Source: Verrucomicrobiota bacterium
Lineage (GTDB): Bacteria > Verrucomicrobiota > Kiritimatiellia > CAIVKH01
Assembly (NCBI GenBank): GCA_024233345.1
Contig: JACKPT010000002.1
Span: forward strand, 1 to 64,000
Length of the DNA: 64,000 nt
Direction of reading: 5' to 3'
Positions 31,456 through 41,590 of the stretch are shown here, piece by piece. The position numbers and the translations under genes were made by a program. The stretch's first letter is position 1. Each line of letters begins with the position of its first letter. The notes below the pieces were generated by a model. It saw only the letters and a program-made list of their open reading frames with translations, was not told the DNA's origin and searched no databases.

Positions 31456-31616
31456 CACATCTATAGAATCACCGGGTTGCCTCGCTTTGTCAAATCTTGT
31501 CATCGTTCCTCTCTGGGGTTCCGGACAGGATCAGCGCTTCGATGAAATTTCCAGTCATGGCATGTTGGGCCAAGGTCCCGGTTGCGGGCGTGAACCATTG
31601 TGGGCGCACGGTTGGA

Positions 31617-32774
31617 TTATCCGCCAAATCGCAGATGCGCGGCAGCTTCACGGGCCAATTGCAGGGTGGTGTCCAGGGCTTCGCCACACAGGGTCAGGTG
31701 CCCCATTTTTCTTCCGGGTTTGGATTCGGCTTTTCCGTAGATATGCAAGTGGGCGCCGGGGGTTGCGAGGGCTTGTTCGACTCCGGTGGGCCAGCCCGGA
31801 CCTTCGCTGCTGCCGAGCAGATTGACCATCGCCGCCGCGGGGGTGATGAGGGAGGTGTCGCCGAGGGGCCAGCCAAGGAGGGCTCGCAGGTGGTTTTCAA
31901 ATTGGGAGCAGGGGCAGGCTTCAATCGTGTAGTGACCGGAGTTGTGGACCCTGGGGGCCATTTCATTGATGGCCACCGAGCCATCCGCAAGCAGAAACAG
32001 CTCGATTCCTACCGATCCGACAAGATCGAAGGCTTCCACCGCTCGAATCGCCATGTCCTGTATTTTTGCCGCCAGTCCCGGGGGGAGGTCCGGAGCGGGG
32101 GCGAGCACCTCATGGCAAATATGGTCTTTCTGCCGGGTTTCCACCACGGGATAGGTCCGGGTCTCGCCGGTCCGGCTTCTCACCACCATAACCGCCAATT
32201 CCCTGACAAACGGGCAGTACTGTTCAACATACAGGTCCTGGCCGTCGTGACCCAACGCCGCATAGGCGGCTGGCGCCTGTTCGGAGTTCCTAATGGTCGC
32301 GTTGCCCTTGCCGTCATAGCCGTTGCGCCGCTTTTTCAGGACCACCGGCCATCCCCACTGATTTCCGGCCTCCACCAATCCGGAGGGAGAATCGACGGCA
32401 CAAAATTCCGGCAGGGGCAATCCGGCTCGCTGGAGGGTCTGTTTCTGGGTCAATTTGTCCTGAATGACACGAATGGCCCTGGCTGAAGGCAACAGGAGCG
32501 CGGTGTTTGCCCTTTCCAGGGCATCGAGCGCATCGGCATCCACAAATTCATTTTCGAGGGCGATGACATCGGCTTGTTGGCTGAAATGGACCAGGTTTTC
32601 CGGGGTCCAGGGGGCGATTTCCGCCGCGCTAAAGGCTTTCGGGATGAGCGCTGCGTTCGAGGGTGCGAGTACCCGGACCGATAGACCGAGGGGGGCGGCG
32701 GCATCGGCCAGCATGCGGGCCAATTGGCCGCCGCCGAGCACGCCGATCACGGGTGAATAATTTTTTTTAGACAT
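31617..32774 (-). CDS. purK: 5-(carboxyamino)imidazole ribonucleotide synthase
   Basis: This 385-residue ATP-grasp enzyme catalyses the ATP/bicarbonate-dependent carboxylation of AIR in purine synthesis. 'GVLGGGQLARMLADAA' begins the N-terminal domain. 'VVLKKRRNGYDGKGN', 'YVEQYCPFVRELAVMVVR' and 'NEMAPRVHNSGHYTIEAC' are PurK hallmarks. Start ATG 32772-32774 ('MSKKNYSPVIG'); the 13 codons upstream are not conserved in type. The usual partner purE is not in the window. It is divergent from the tRNA-Thr/tuf operon. Confidence 0.93.
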   Translation of the reverse strand: MSKKNYSPVIGVLGGGQLARMLADAAAPLGLSVRVLAPSNAALIPKAFSAAEIAPWTPENLVHFSQQADVIALENEFVDADALDALERANTALLLPSARAIRVIQDKLTQKQTLQRAGLPLPEFCAVDSPSGLVEAGNQWGWPVVLKKRRNGYDGKGNATIRNSEQAPAAYAALGHDGQDLYVEQYCPFVRELAVMVVRSRTGETRTYPVVETRQKDHICHEVLAPAPDLPPGLAAKIQDMAIRAVEAFDLVGSVGIELFLLADGSVAINEMAPRVHNSGHYTIEACPCSQFENHLRALLGWPLGDTSLITPAAAMVNLLGSSEGPGWPTGVEQALATPGAHLHIYGKAESKPGRKMGHLTLCGEALDTTLQLAREAAAHLRFGG

Positions 32775-32848
32775 TTTTTGAAATCTTTGGTTGACACACC
32801 GGGGGTCTTCCATGGAGTATGACCCGGTTTTTCCACGGTACGAAGGCG

Positions 32849-32877
32849 CTGAAAACGCTTGAAATGCCGTTTATAAA
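32849..32877 (+). promoter_or_regulatory. Candidate promoter of the translation superoperon
   Basis: CTGAAA (32849-32854) and TATAAA (32872-32877) are separated by 17 bp, matching sigma-70 spacing. They lie 200 bp upstream of tRNA-Thr in the only gene-free gap before the superoperon (32775-33076). The -35 box is weak (4 of 6). A TTGACA at 32791 has no well-placed -10. The rest of the gap shows nothing. Confidence 0.35.
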
Positions 32878-33076
32878 GCACACAGGTGATTCCGGCAACT
32901 CTGTTTCATTACGGATCAGGGGGTCGGAGTCGTCCCGTGTAGAGAGGAAAGCCCCTGAGCTATTCGATCGGGAGGCGGGCCGTCGGAAGCGGCGGTCTGG
33001 TGGGTGTTTTTCGTGTCCGGTGGGGCGGCACGTTCCGGATCGCTGAACAGCAGGCGAGAGTGCTGGAGACGTCGTA

Positions 33077-33152
33077 GCCTACGTAGCTCAGTTGGCAGAG
33101 CACGTCCTTGGTAAGGACGAGGTCAGCGGTTCGATCCCGCTCGTAGGCTCCA
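33077..33152 (+). tRNA. tRNA-Thr (GGT)
   Basis: 76-nt cloverleaf with encoded CCA. Acceptor GCCTACG pairs with CGTAGGC, D-stem GCTC/GAGC. The anticodon loop TTGGTAA is closed by CGTCC/GGACG, giving anticodon GGT, which reads ACC/ACU. T-stem AGCGG/CCGCT with TTCGATC loop. It lies 45 bp upstream of tuf, the classical tRNA-tuf arrangement. Confidence 0.95.
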
Positions 33153-33197
33153 GTTTAGACAACCGAAAACCAAAGAAGAGCAGGCTAGGAGAACAAC

Positions 33198-34406
33198 ATG
33201 GCGAAGGATAAATTCGAGCGGACCAAGCCGCACATCAACGTCGGAACCATTGGGCACGTCGACCATGGCAAGACCACGTTGACCGCGGCAATCACTCACG
33301 TACAGGCCTTGAAGGGCATGGCCACGGACATTTCATATGACCAGGTGGCCAAGGCTTCCGAATCACAGGGCCGTCGCGATCCCACCAAGATTCTGACCAT
33401 TGCGATTTCGCACGTGGAATATGAATCCGACACGCGCCACTATGCGCATGTCGATTGCCCGGGACACGCGGACTATGTGAAGAACATGATCACCGGAGCG
33501 GCCCAGATGGACGGCGCCATCCTGGTGGTGAGCGCGGCCGATGGCCCGATGCCCCAGACCCGTGAGCACATTCTGCTCGCCCGTCAGGTCGGTGTGCCTT
33601 CCATTGTGGTCTTCCTGAACAAGGTGGACACCGTGGATGATCCCGAACTGCTGGATCTGGTTGAACTCGAAATTCGCGAGTTGCTCAGCAAGTATGAGTT
33701 CCCCGGCGACGACGCGGCGATCGTCCGCGGTTCCGCGCTGGGCGCTTTGCAGGCGGGCACCCCGGATGATCCCGGAACGGCCTGCATTCAGGAGCTGCTC
33801 AACGCCATCGATGAAAACGTCAAGGAGCCGGCTCGTCCGATCGACCAGCCCTTCCTGATGCCGATCGAAGACGTGTTCTCCATCGAAGGCCGCGGCACCG
33901 TGGTCACCGGTCGGGTGGAGCGTGGTATCATCAAGGTGGGCGAAGAAATCGAGATCATCGGTCTCAAGGACACCCAGAAGACCACCATCACCGGCGTGGA
34001 AATGTTCCGCAAGCTGTTGGATCAGGGCCAGGCCGGCGACAATGTCGGTTGCCTGCTCCGCGGGTTGAAGAAGGAAGATGTCGAGCGCGGCCAGGTTCTG
34101 GCCAAGCCCGGTTCGATCACCCCCCACACCAAGTTCAAGGGCGAAATCTATGTCTTGAGCAAGGATGAGGGCGGTCGTCATACCCCGTTCTTCAAGGGTT
34201 ATCGTCCTCAGTTCTATTTCCGTACCACCGATGTGACGGGTGACGTGGTTCTCCCGGAAGGCGTGGAAATGGTGATGCCGGGTGACAATGTCAGTCTTGA
34301 CGTGACGTTGTTGACTCCGATCGCCATGGAAACCCACATGCGGTTCGCGATTCGCGAAGGCGGACGCACCGTGGGTGCGGGCCGGGTGGTGGAAATCACG
34401 GCCTGA
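33198..34406 (+). CDS. tuf: Elongation factor Tu
   Basis: This 402-residue GTPase delivers aminoacyl-tRNA to the ribosome. '[18 protein letters not shown]' contains the P-loop, '[21 protein letters not shown]' the G3 region and '[10 protein letters not shown]' the G4 (N/T-KxD). Domains 2-3 include '[13 protein letters not shown]' and the C-terminal '[17 protein letters not shown]'. AGGAG lies 8 nt upstream of the ATG. It sits between tRNA-Thr and tRNA-Trp, as in many bacteria where tuf precedes secE-nusG. No second tuf follows fusA. Confidence 0.97.
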   Translation: MAKDKFERTKPHINVGTIGHVDHGKTTLTAAITHVQALKGMATDISYDQVAKASESQGRRDPTKILTIAISHVEYESDTRHYAHVDCPGHADYVKNMITGAAQMDGAILVVSAADGPMPQTREHILLARQVGVPSIVVFLNKVDTVDDPELLDLVELEIRELLSKYEFPGDDAAIVRGSALGALQAGTPDDPGTACIQELLNAIDENVKEPARPIDQPFLMPIEDVFSIEGRGTVVTGRVERGIIKVGEEIEIIGLKDTQKTTITGVEMFRKLLDQGQAGDNVGCLLRGLKKEDVERGQVLAKPGSITPHTKFKGEIYVLSKDEGGRHTPFFKGYRPQFYFRTTDVTGDVVLPEGVEMVMPGDNVSLDVTLLTPIAMETHMRFAIREGGRTVGAGRVVEITA

Positions 34407-34421
34407 TCACGGCGGGAACCA

Positions 34422-34462
34422 GGGAATCCCGCCGCCCGGTCATGCCGGTGAGCGGGATTCCC
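34422..34462 (+). terminator. Stable hairpin 3' of tuf, no long U-tract
   Basis: GGGAATCCCGC (34422-34432) is perfectly complementary to GCGGGATTCCC (34452-34462). The loop contains a second CCGG/CCGG pair. Only GTTT follows, so it may be an attenuator or processing signal separating tuf from the downstream tRNA-Trp/secE transcript. Confidence 0.45.
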
Positions 34463-34641
34463 GTTTGGTCTCCCGATCCCTGAGAGGTGCGGAATCTGGA
34501 TGGAATGCATCGCGGTGATGCTCTCCGGGCCGGGAAACCGGCAGGTCCGATTCGGGAAAGGCGCCAGTGGAGCGCGGGGTCGTTGAACAACGAAAGAAAC
34601 GGACAACCGAAGAGCATGAAACGCAAGAGGGTGAAAACGTT

Positions 34642-34717
34642 AGGCCAGTAGCTCAATTGGCAGAGCATCGGTCTCCAAAACCGAGGGTTGGGGGTTCAAG
34701 TCCCTCCTGGCCTGCCA
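34642..34717 (+). tRNA. tRNA-Trp (CCA)
   Basis: 76-nt cloverleaf with encoded CCA. Acceptor AGGCCAG/CTGGCCT, D-stem GCTC/GAGC. The anticodon loop CTCCAAA in stem TCGGT/ACCGA gives anticodon CCA (reads UGG), and the T-arm has TTCAAGT. It lies 51 bp upstream of secE. Confidence 0.95.
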
Positions 34718-34768
34718 GTCATGCCGCAACCATCGATTTTCCGGCCCGCAACGGCACATAGGTATAAC

Positions 34769-34972
34769 ATGAGCAAAGCGACAAGTGTATTCAGTGGAAC
34801 CCGGACGTTCCTGGATGAGGTAAAGGCGGAACTGTACAAGTGCGCCTGGCCAACCCAGAAGGAACTGGTGCAATCGACCATCGTGGTGATTGTGTCGGTG
34901 ATTTTGCTGGCCATCATCGTGGGGGTCAGCGACCTGGTGTGGATGACCGCGTTGCAATGGATCATCGGCTAA
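34769..34972 (+). CDS. secE: Preprotein translocase subunit SecE
   Basis: This 67-residue short-form SecE has the amphipathic 'FLDEVKAELYKCAWPTQKEL' segment (the W-P-T/S motif) followed by one membrane helix 'TIVVIVSVILLAIIVGVSDL'. It clamps SecY in the inner-membrane translocon. Start ATG 34769 ('MSKATSVFSG'); the in-frame upstream part covers the tRNA-Trp 3' end and is rejected. It precedes nusG by 17 bp. Confidence 0.94.
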   Translation: MSKATSVFSGTRTFLDEVKAELYKCAWPTQKELVQSTIVVIVSVILLAIIVGVSDLVWMTALQWIIG

Positions 34973-34989
34973 GGGTTTGAAAGGGCGTC

Positions 34990-35538
34990 ATGGATAAACA
35001 GTGGTTTGTGTTGCATACCTTGTCGGGGCAGGAACAGAAAGTCCGCGACAACATTGCCAAGCGGGTGCAACTGGAAGAGTTGCAGGACTACATTGGCGAA
35101 GTGCTGATTCCGACCGAGCAGGTGTCGGAAGTCAAGCGTGGCAAGAAGACCACCACGACCCGGAAGTTTTATCCGGGGTATGTGCTGATCAATCTCGCCT
35201 TGTATGACGAGCGCAAACAACTGGTGGACAAGTCCTGGTATTTCATTCAGGAAACCCCGGGAATCATCGGCTTCATCGGGGGTAACCGCCCGGCGCCGTT
35301 GCGGCCCGAGGAAGTGAACAGCATTTTTGCTCAGATCGAGGAAAAGCAGGAGAAAGTACAACCGAAAGTCAATTTCAACGCGGGAGAAACCGTCAAGATC
35401 AACGATGGTCCGTTCCTCAACTTCAATGGTGTCATTGAAGAGATTGATCCGGAACGCGGCAAGTTGAAGGTCTCGGTTTCGATTTTTGGCCGCTCGGCGC
35501 CAGTGGAACTGGAATACTGGCAGGTTGAGCGCGTCTAA
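34990..35538 (+). CDS. nusG: Transcription termination/antitermination factor NusG
   Basis: 182 residues. The N-terminal NGN domain ('WFVLHTLSGQEQKVRDNI', 'FYPGYVLINL', 'TPGIIGFIGG') binds RNA polymerase. The C-terminal KOW domain ('GETVKINDGPFLNFNGVIEEID') contacts Rho or ribosomal S10. It follows secE directly, the conserved order. Confidence 0.96.
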   Translation: MDKQWFVLHTLSGQEQKVRDNIAKRVQLEELQDYIGEVLIPTEQVSEVKRGKKTTTTRKFYPGYVLINLALYDERKQLVDKSWYFIQETPGIIGFIGGNRPAPLRPEEVNSIFAQIEEKQEKVQPKVNFNAGETVKINDGPFLNFNGVIEEIDPERGKLKVSVSIFGRSAPVELEYWQVERV

Positions 35539-35559
35539 GCACCGCAAGGACACATACAC

Positions 35560-35982
35560 ATGGCAAAAAAAGTAACAGGCATCATCAAGTTGCAGATCCC
35601 GGCCGGCCAGGCCAACCCGGCCCCGCCGGTAGGGCCCGCGCTCGGTCAGCAGGGGGTCAACATCATGGGCTTCTGCAAGGAGTTCAACGCCGCGACCCAG
35701 AAGGAAGCGGGGATGATCATTCCGGTGGTCATCACGGTGTACCAGGATAAATCCTTCACCTTTATCACCAAGAGTCCGCCGGCTTCGTCGCTGCTCAAGA
35801 AAGCCGCGGGCATTGCCAAGGGTTCGGGCGTTCCCAACCGCGACAAGGTGGGTAAAGTGACCCAGGATCAGATCCGCGAGATTGCGCGGCTGAAGGTCAA
35901 GGACATCAACGCGCGGAGCGAGGATCAGGCTTGCCGGATCATCGCCGGAACCGCTCGCAGCATGGGAATTGAGGTGATCTAA
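35560..35982 (+). CDS. rplK: 50S ribosomal protein L11
   Basis: 140 residues with '[26 protein letters not shown]' (methylation-prone N-terminal domain, seen in parts) and the rRNA-binding C-terminal '[24 protein letters not shown]'. It forms the GTPase-associated stalk base with L10. The stop overlaps the rplA ATG by one base (TAATG). Confidence 0.97.
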   Translation: MAKKVTGIIKLQIPAGQANPAPPVGPALGQQGVNIMGFCKEFNAATQKEAGMIIPVVITVYQDKSFTFITKSPPASSLLKKAAGIAKGSGVPNRDKVGKVTQDQIREIARLKVKDINARSEDQACRIIAGTARSMGIEVI

Positions 35983-36680
35983 TGGCGACGCACGGGAAAA
36001 AATTCAGCGCGGTGGCCGAGAAGATCGACCGCACGCATGTATACGAGATTCAGGATGCAATTGAGTTTCTGAAGAAAAACACCTTCACCAAGTTTGACGA
36101 GACTGCGGAGATTGCCTTCCGGTTGGGGGTTAATCCAACCCAGTCCGATCAGAGTGTCCGGGGAACCGTGGCTCTGCCGCATGGTACCGGAAAGAATGTC
36201 CGGGTGTTGGTGTTTGCCTCCGGTCCGGCTGCGGAAGCGGCCCGTGAAGCGGGTGCGGATCATGTCGGGTTTGAAGACCTGCTGGAAAAGGTCAAGGGCG
36301 GATTCACCGAGATGGACGTGGTCATTGCCACGCCGGAAGCGATGAAGGAAGTCCGCAAGCTGGGTAAGGTGCTCGGTCCCCGCGGATTGATGCCGAACCC
36401 CAAGACCGGAACCGTCACCGACGATACCGCGACTGCGGTCAAGCAATACAAAGCGGGGCGGGTGGAGTTCCGGATGGACAAGAACGGCAACCTGCATGTC
36501 CCGTTCGGCAAACTGTCCTTCACCGGTGAGTCCCTGGCGGAAAACTGCCGGGCAGTGATTGAAGCCGTGCAGCATGCGCGGCCGACCGCGGCGAAGGGTG
36601 TCTTCATTCGCCGCTGCACCATCAGTTCAACCATGATGCCCGGTCTGCACGTCAATGTGCGGGATACGGTGGCGGCATAA
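35982..36680 (+). CDS. rplA: 50S ribosomal protein L1
   Basis: 232 residues, normal length. '[20 protein letters not shown]', '[17 protein letters not shown]' and C-terminal '[19 protein letters not shown]' identify it. It binds 23S rRNA at the L1 stalk and in other bacteria represses its own operon. Order rplK-rplA is conserved. Confidence 0.97.
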   Translation: MATHGKKFSAVAEKIDRTHVYEIQDAIEFLKKNTFTKFDETAEIAFRLGVNPTQSDQSVRGTVALPHGTGKNVRVLVFASGPAAEAAREAGADHVGFEDLLEKVKGGFTEMDVVIATPEAMKEVRKLGKVLGPRGLMPNPKTGTVTDDTATAVKQYKAGRVEFRMDKNGNLHVPFGKLSFTGESLAENCRAVIEAVQHARPTAAKGVFIRRCTISSTMMPGLHVNVRDTVAA

Positions 36681-36699
36681 CCGGGAAAGGTGAACCCTC

Positions 36700-37218
36700 A
36701 TGAGACCTGAAAAAACATCAATTATCAGTGAATTGAAAGCGAACCTCTCCGGTTCGGTCTTTGTCATCCTTGCCGACCACAACGGCTTGACGGTGGAGAA
36801 GACCAACGAACTTCGTAGCCAGCTCGACAAGGCCTCGGCCAAAGTCCAGGTGGTGAAGAATCGGGTGTTTGGCCATATTGCCGACGAAGTGGGCCTGAGC
36901 GGCTTGAAGGATGGGGCGAAGGGCCCCTCCGCCATGGTCTACGGCAGTGGAGACGCCGCCGCGGTCGCCAAGATTCTCAAGGATTTCATCAAACAGAATG
37001 AAAAGCCGGTCATTAAGATCGGCGCGATGGAAGGGGTCATCCTGTCGGCCAGTGATGTCGACGCCCTGGCTGCCCTGCCTTCCCGCGAACAGCTTTTGTC
37101 GATGGTGGTGGGCACCATAGCAGCACCCATGAGTCAGTTGGTCGGCGTCTTCCAGCAGAAGACCGCCAGCCTGCTGTACGCTTTGAATGCGGTGATCGAC
37201 AAGAAAAACAACCAATAA
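36700..37218 (+). CDS. rplJ: 50S ribosomal protein L10
   Basis: 172 residues. '[23 protein letters not shown]' is the rRNA-binding region; the C-terminal helix '[21 protein letters not shown]' binds L7/L12 dimers. Only 19 bp separate it from rplA, so the long L10-binding leader known in enterobacteria is not present here. Confidence 0.96.
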   Translation: MRPEKTSIISELKANLSGSVFVILADHNGLTVEKTNELRSQLDKASAKVQVVKNRVFGHIADEVGLSGLKDGAKGPSAMVYGSGDAAAVAKILKDFIKQNEKPVIKIGAMEGVILSASDVDALAALPSREQLLSMVVGTIAAPMSQLVGVFQQKTASLLYALNAVIDKKNNQ

Positions 37219-37258
37219 ACAATGTCCGTACGTACGCGATAGTAGGAGGAAATACAAC

Positions 37259-37681
37259 ATGTCAGAAGAAACAGCGGTTCAAGAAGAAAAGGTCGAAGCG
37301 ACCGGTAAAATGGAAGAATTTGTCTCGTGGATTGAGTCCATCTCCGTCCTTGAGTTGTCCAAGCTGGTCAAGGTGCTGGAGGATCGTCTCGGCGTATCCG
37401 CCGCAGCTCCGGTAGCCATGGCCGCCGCCCCCGCAGGCGGGGCCGGTGATGCTGCCGCCGCCGAAGAAAAAACCGAATTCGATGTGATCCTGGTGGAAGC
37501 CGGGGCCCAGAAGATTCAGGTCATCAAAGAGCTCCGTGGTCTTACCAGCCTCGGCTTGAAGGAAGCGAAGGACCTTGTGGAATCCGCGCCCAAGCCGGTC
37601 AAGGAAGGCGTGACCAAGGAAGAGGCCGAAGAGGCCAAGAAGAAGCTCGAAGGCGCTGGCGCCAAAGTCGAAATCAAATAA
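37259..37681 (+). CDS. rplL: 50S ribosomal protein L7/L12
   Basis: 140 residues, with an acidic N-terminal extension of about 17 residues ahead of '[20 protein letters not shown]' (dimerisation domain). A flexible Ala-rich hinge follows, then the factor-binding domain '[21 protein letters not shown]' with '[21 protein letters not shown]'. GTAGGAGG lies 7 nt upstream of the start. Confidence 0.96.
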   Translation: MSEETAVQEEKVEATGKMEEFVSWIESISVLELSKLVKVLEDRLGVSAAAPVAMAAAPAGGAGDAAAAEEKTEFDVILVEAGAQKIQVIKELRGLTSLGLKEAKDLVESAPKPVKEGVTKEEAEEAKKKLEGAGAKVEIK

Positions 37682-37699
37682 GTTCGCTTGTTGATTGGG

Positions 37700-37745
37700 C
37701 AGCCGCCGCGACCGGTTGAGGTTTTCAACCGGTCGTGTGCGGCTG
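37700..37745 (+). terminator. Long rplL-rpoB intergenic hairpin (attenuator or processing site)
   Basis: GACCGGTTGA (37710-37719) pairs with TCAACCGGTC (37725-37734). A lower helix CAGCCGC/GCGGCTG extends it across a small internal loop. No U-tract follows. An attenuator plus RNase III site is known at this junction in E. coli, and a similar role is inferred. Confidence 0.55.
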
Positions 37746-37800
37746 GTAGTGTTTGTTGCTCGTGGTGGGTTTTAGGGGCGTTTCCGCCCAAAGGTGAGTC

Positions 37801-40800
37801 ATGGCGAATCGAAAGAATTTCGGACAACTCAAAGACATTATTCAGCCGCCGAATTTGATTGAAATCCAATTGAATTCGTACCGGGAATTTCTCCAGCTGG
37901 AGGTGCCTCCGTCCAAGCGGGTCCAAGTCGGGCTGCAGGCGGTGCTGAAGGAAGTCTTTCCGATCGAAAGTTACGATGGGAAAATGGTGTTGGATTTTGT
38001 GAAATACGAAATCCAGGAACCGAAGATGAGTGCAATCGAGTGCATCCGGGAGGGGCAGTCGTATACCGCTCCCCTGTATGTGACCTATCGGCTCACCGAC
38101 GGCAATGATGTCCGGGAAGAGGATGTCTACATGGGGGAGATTCCCCTGATGACCGACCAGGGCAGCTACATCGTCAATGGTGCGGAGCGGGTGATTGTCA
38201 GCCAGCTCCACCGCTCGCCGGGGATCTGCTTCGAGCAGAGTGTCCACGCCAATGGTTCCTTGCTGTATTCATTCCGGATCATCCCGGATCGCGGCTCCTG
38301 GCTCGAAGTCCAGTTTGATACCTCCGATACCCTGAACATTTATCTCGACCGCACCCGCCGCCGTCGGAAGTTTCTTGCCTCGACGTTCCTGCGGGCGCTG
38401 GGTTACGACTCGGATGACGATATTCTGAGTCTGTTTTATCCGTTGGAAGAAGTGACCCTTTCCGGTTCCAAGACCGATGAGGAGTGGGCGGTCTATGTGT
38501 TGCGGGAAGACATTATTGATGCCGCGACCTCCTCGATTGTCGCCCGCAAGTATGAGCCGTTGAGCCGGGACCTGGTCAAGCAGGTGAAAGCCGCCGGGGT
38601 CAGCAAGGTGCAGGTGGTGAATGTGACGTGGGATGAGGGCTTGTTGCTCAAGACCATCCAGAAGGATGCCACCAAGAACACCGAGGAAGCGCTCAAGGAT
38701 ATTTACATGAAGTTGCGTCCGGGCGACCCCCCGACCACATCCAACGCCAAGCAATTGCTCAAGCGCATTTTCTTCGATCCCCGCCGCTATGATTTGAGCC
38801 GGGTGGGCCGCTACAAGATCCAGCAGAAACTCGGTTTGCAGGGGAACGAGGACTCCCGGGTGCTGGAAAAAGAAGACCTGATTGCCGCGATCAAGTATCT
38901 GGTCAACCTCCGCAACGGCGAAGGCACCATCGATGACATTGACCATCTTGGCAGCCGCCGGGTGCGCACGGTCGGCGAGTTGCTCGAGAACCAGTGCCGG
39001 ATCGGGCTTGCCCGGACCGAGCGGTTGGTCAAGGAGCGGATGACCGTCTATGACGCGAGCGCCACGGAGAAATTGACCCCCCAGAAGCTGGTGAACCCCA
39101 AGGCATTGTCGGCGGTGGTCCGCGATTTCTTTGGCCGCAGTCAGTTGAGCCAATTCATGGATCAGACCAACCCGTTGGCGGAGTTGACCCATAAGCGCCG
39201 TCTGAGCGCGCTTGGCCCTGGCGGTTTGAGTCGGGATCGCGCCGGGTTTGAAGTCCGCGACGTTCACAGCAGTCACTATGGCCGCATCTGTCCGATTGAA
39301 ACCCCGGAAGGCCCCAACATCGGTCTGATTTCCTCGATGAGCATCTATGCCCGGGTGAATGAGTTCGGGTTCATTGAGAGTCCTTACCGCCGGGTGGTGG
39401 ACGGCAAGGTCACCGAGCAGGTGGATTACCTGACCGCCGATCAGGAAGAAAATTATGTGATCGCCCAGGCCAATGCGCCGCTCGAGGCCAACGGCAAGTT
39501 TTCGTTGCCCACGGTTTCGGTGCGATTCCGCGGGGATTTTCTGGAAGTGCCCCGCGACCGGGTCCATTACATGGATCTCTCGCCCAAGCAATTGGTCAGT
39601 GTCGCGGCGGGTTTGATTCCCTTCCTCGAGCATGACGATGCCAACCGCGCCCTGATGGGCTCGAACATGCAACGACAGGCCGTGCCCCTGCTGGTGTCGG
39701 AACGGCCCTACGTGGCGACCGGTCTGGAAAGCAGGGTCGCCCGCGACTCCGGGGTGGTGGTGGAAGCCACCGATTCCGGTACCGTGGCCTACGTCTCTGC
39801 GGACAAGATCATCGTTTCCAAGGATGGATCGGTTCCGAACAAGAAGACCCCCAAGACCGATTACCAGGTCTATGAACTGCGCAAGTTCATGCGGTCCAAT
39901 GGCGGAACCTGCATCAACCAGAAGCCGATCGTCAAGCTGGGGCAGAAAATCCACAAGGCGGACATTGTCGCAGATGGTCCGGCGACCGATCAAGGCGACC
40001 TGGCCCTGGGCCGCAATGTACTGGTGGCCTTCATGTCCTGGTGCGGATACAACTTCGAAGACGCGATCCTCATCAATGAACGGCTGGTCCGGGATGATGT
40101 GTATACATCGATTCACATCGAGGAATTCGAGTGCGGAGCCCGGGATACCAAGCTCGGCCCCGAGGAAATCACCAAGGACATCCCGAATGTCGGGGAAGAG
40201 GCGCTCAAGGATCTGAATCACGACGGGGTGGTGCGGATCGGTGCGGAAGTCAATCCCGGGGATATCCTGGTTGGTAAAATTACCCCCAAGAGCGAAACCG
40301 AATTGGCTCCGGAAGAGCGGTTGCTGCGGGCGATCTTCGGCGAGAAAGCCGCCGACGTGCGTGACACCTCCCTCACCGTGCCCTCGGGTACCAGCGGGAT
40401 CGTCATGGATGTGAAGGTCTCCTCCCGGAAGGAAACCAAGCAGACCAAGATGTCGGCCAATGAGCGGCGCAAGCAGCTCAAGCAGCTCCAGGATGAGTTC
40501 GAGGAGAAGAAGACCCGTCTCACCGAGGATCTCACCGAGGCGCTCAGCAACATTCTGCTGGGGGAAAAGATCCCGCTGGATGTGGTGAACGTGCAGACCG
40601 GGGAAATCATCATCCCCGCCAACCGCAAAATCACCAAGACCCTGTTGCGGAAACTCGCGGCCGCATACGATCATATCGAAATCGATCCCAGCCCGATTCA
40701 AATTAAAATCCAGAGCATCATCAATGAGTTCTCCGGCAAGTTTGCCGAACTGGATCTTGAGCAGGAACGGGATCTCGACCGCGCGGAAAGCGGCGATGAC

Positions 40801-41550
40801 ATGGACTCCGGCATGATCAAGCAGGTCAAGGTCTATGTGGCGAGCAAGAAGAAGATTTCGGTCGGTGACAAAATGGCCGGCCGCCATGGGAACAAGGGCG
40901 TCATCGCCCGGATTGTTCCCGATGAAGACATGCCCTTCCTTCCGGATGGAACCCCGGTGGATATCGTGCTCAACCCGCTGGGGGTGCCTTCCCGCATGAA
41001 CGTGGGACAGGTGCTGGAGACCCATCTTGGCTGGGCCTGCAAGATGCTCGGCATGCACGCGGCAACGCCGGTGTTTGACGGTATCTCCGAGAAGACCGTC
41101 CGCGACCTGATGGTGGAAGCCGGGTTGCCGCACTCCGGCAAAATCCGGCTGATTGACGGGCGCAGCGGCGAGCCGTTCGATCAGGAGGTCATGGTCGGGA
41201 TCATCTACATGCTGAAGCTGCATCACTTGGTCAGCGACAAGATCCATGCCCGTGCGGTGGGTCCCTACTCACTGGTGACCCAACAACCACTGGGCGGCAA
41301 AGCCCAGTATGGCGGTCAGCGCTTCGGGGAAATGGAAGTGTGGGCGCTGGAAGCCTATGGCGCGGCGTATGCCCTTCAGGAGTTGTTGACGGTCAAGAGC
41401 GATGATGTGGCCGGCCGCACCCGGATTTATGAATCGATTGTCAAAGGCGAAAATATTCTGGAGGCCGGCCTGCCGGAGTCCTTCAACGTACTGATGAAGG
41501 AAATGCAGAGTCTCGGCCTGGATATTCGCGTACATCGGGAAGAACGATAA
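37801..41550 (+). CDS. rpoB: DNA-directed RNA polymerase subunit beta
   Basis: This 1249-residue subunit of the RNA polymerase core is near-normal in length. The rifampicin region (about residues 446-473) reads '[20 protein letters not shown]' then '[18 protein letters not shown]', with the usual Asp, His and Ser contacts and Ala in place of the E. coli Ser522. '[14 protein letters not shown]', '[18 protein letters not shown]', '[12 protein letters not shown]' and '[21 protein letters not shown]' are conserved catalytic-region blocks. The gene follows the rplL hairpin; rpoC starts 40 bp downstream. Confidence 0.98.
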   Translation: MANRKNFGQLKDIIQPPNLIEIQLNSYREFLQLEVPPSKRVQVGLQAVLKEVFPIESYDGKMVLDFVKYEIQEPKMSAIECIREGQSYTAPLYVTYRLTDGNDVREEDVYMGEIPLMTDQGSYIVNGAERVIVSQLHRSPGICFEQSVHANGSLLYSFRIIPDRGSWLEVQFDTSDTLNIYLDRTRRRRKFLASTFLRALGYDSDDDILSLFYPLEEVTLSGSKTDEEWAVYVLREDIIDAATSSIVARKYEPLSRDLVKQVKAAGVSKVQVVNVTWDEGLLLKTIQKDATKNTEEALKDIYMKLRPGDPPTTSNAKQLLKRIFFDPRRYDLSRVGRYKIQQKLGLQGNEDSRVLEKEDLIAAIKYLVNLRNGEGTIDDIDHLGSRRVRTVGELLENQCRIGLARTERLVKERMTVYDASATEKLTPQKLVNPKALSAVVRDFFGRSQLSQFMDQTNPLAELTHKRRLSALGPGGLSRDRAGFEVRDVHSSHYGRICPIETPEGPNIGLISSMSIYARVNEFGFIESPYRRVVDGKVTEQVDYLTADQEENYVIAQANAPLEANGKFSLPTVSVRFRGDFLEVPRDRVHYMDLSPKQLVSVAAGLIPFLEHDDANRALMGSNMQRQAVPLLVSERPYVATGLESRVARDSGVVVEATDSGTVAYVSADKIIVSKDGSVPNKKTPKTDYQVYELRKFMRSNGGTCINQKPIVKLGQKIHKADIVADGPATDQGDLALGRNVLVAFMSWCGYNFEDAILINERLVRDDVYTSIHIEEFECGARDTKLGPEEITKDIPNVGEEALKDLNHDGVVRIGAEVNPGDILVGKITPKSETELAPEERLLRAIFGEKAADVRDTSLTVPSGTSGIVMDVKVSSRKETKQTKMSANERRKQLKQLQDEFEEKKTRLTEDLTEALSNILLGEKIPLDVVNVQTGEIIIPANRKITKTLLRKLAAAYDHIEIDPSPIQIKIQSIINEFSGKFAELDLEQERDLDRAESGDDMDSGMIKQVKVYVASKKKISVGDKMAGRHGNKGVIARIVPDEDMPFLPDGTPVDIVLNPLGVPSRMNVGQVLETHLGWACKMLGMHAATPVFDGISEKTVRDLMVEAGLPHSGKIRLIDGRSGEPFDQEVMVGIIYMLKLHHLVSDKIHARAVGPYSLVTQQPLGGKAQYGGQRFGEMEVWALEAYGAAYALQELLTVKSDDVAGRTRIYESIVKGENILEAGLPESFNVLMKEMQSLGLDIRVHREER

Positions 41551-41590
41551 GTTTACCGGACCCAACCGGCATTTGAGGGAGATCACCATT

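Noticed and set aside
32819..33046. 75-codon gene upstream of tRNA-Thr
   Set aside because: Arg/Gly/Ser-rich translation without fold-like pattern; the region fits promoter and leader better.
33363..34337. Long open frame antisense to tuf
   Set aside because: It is the complement of a clear EF-Tu gene; its composition follows the codon pattern of the sense strand and no motif is present.
38269..41247. 992-codon open frame antisense to rpoB
   Set aside because: Produced by the GC-rich third positions of rpoB; rpoB is unambiguous on the plus strand.
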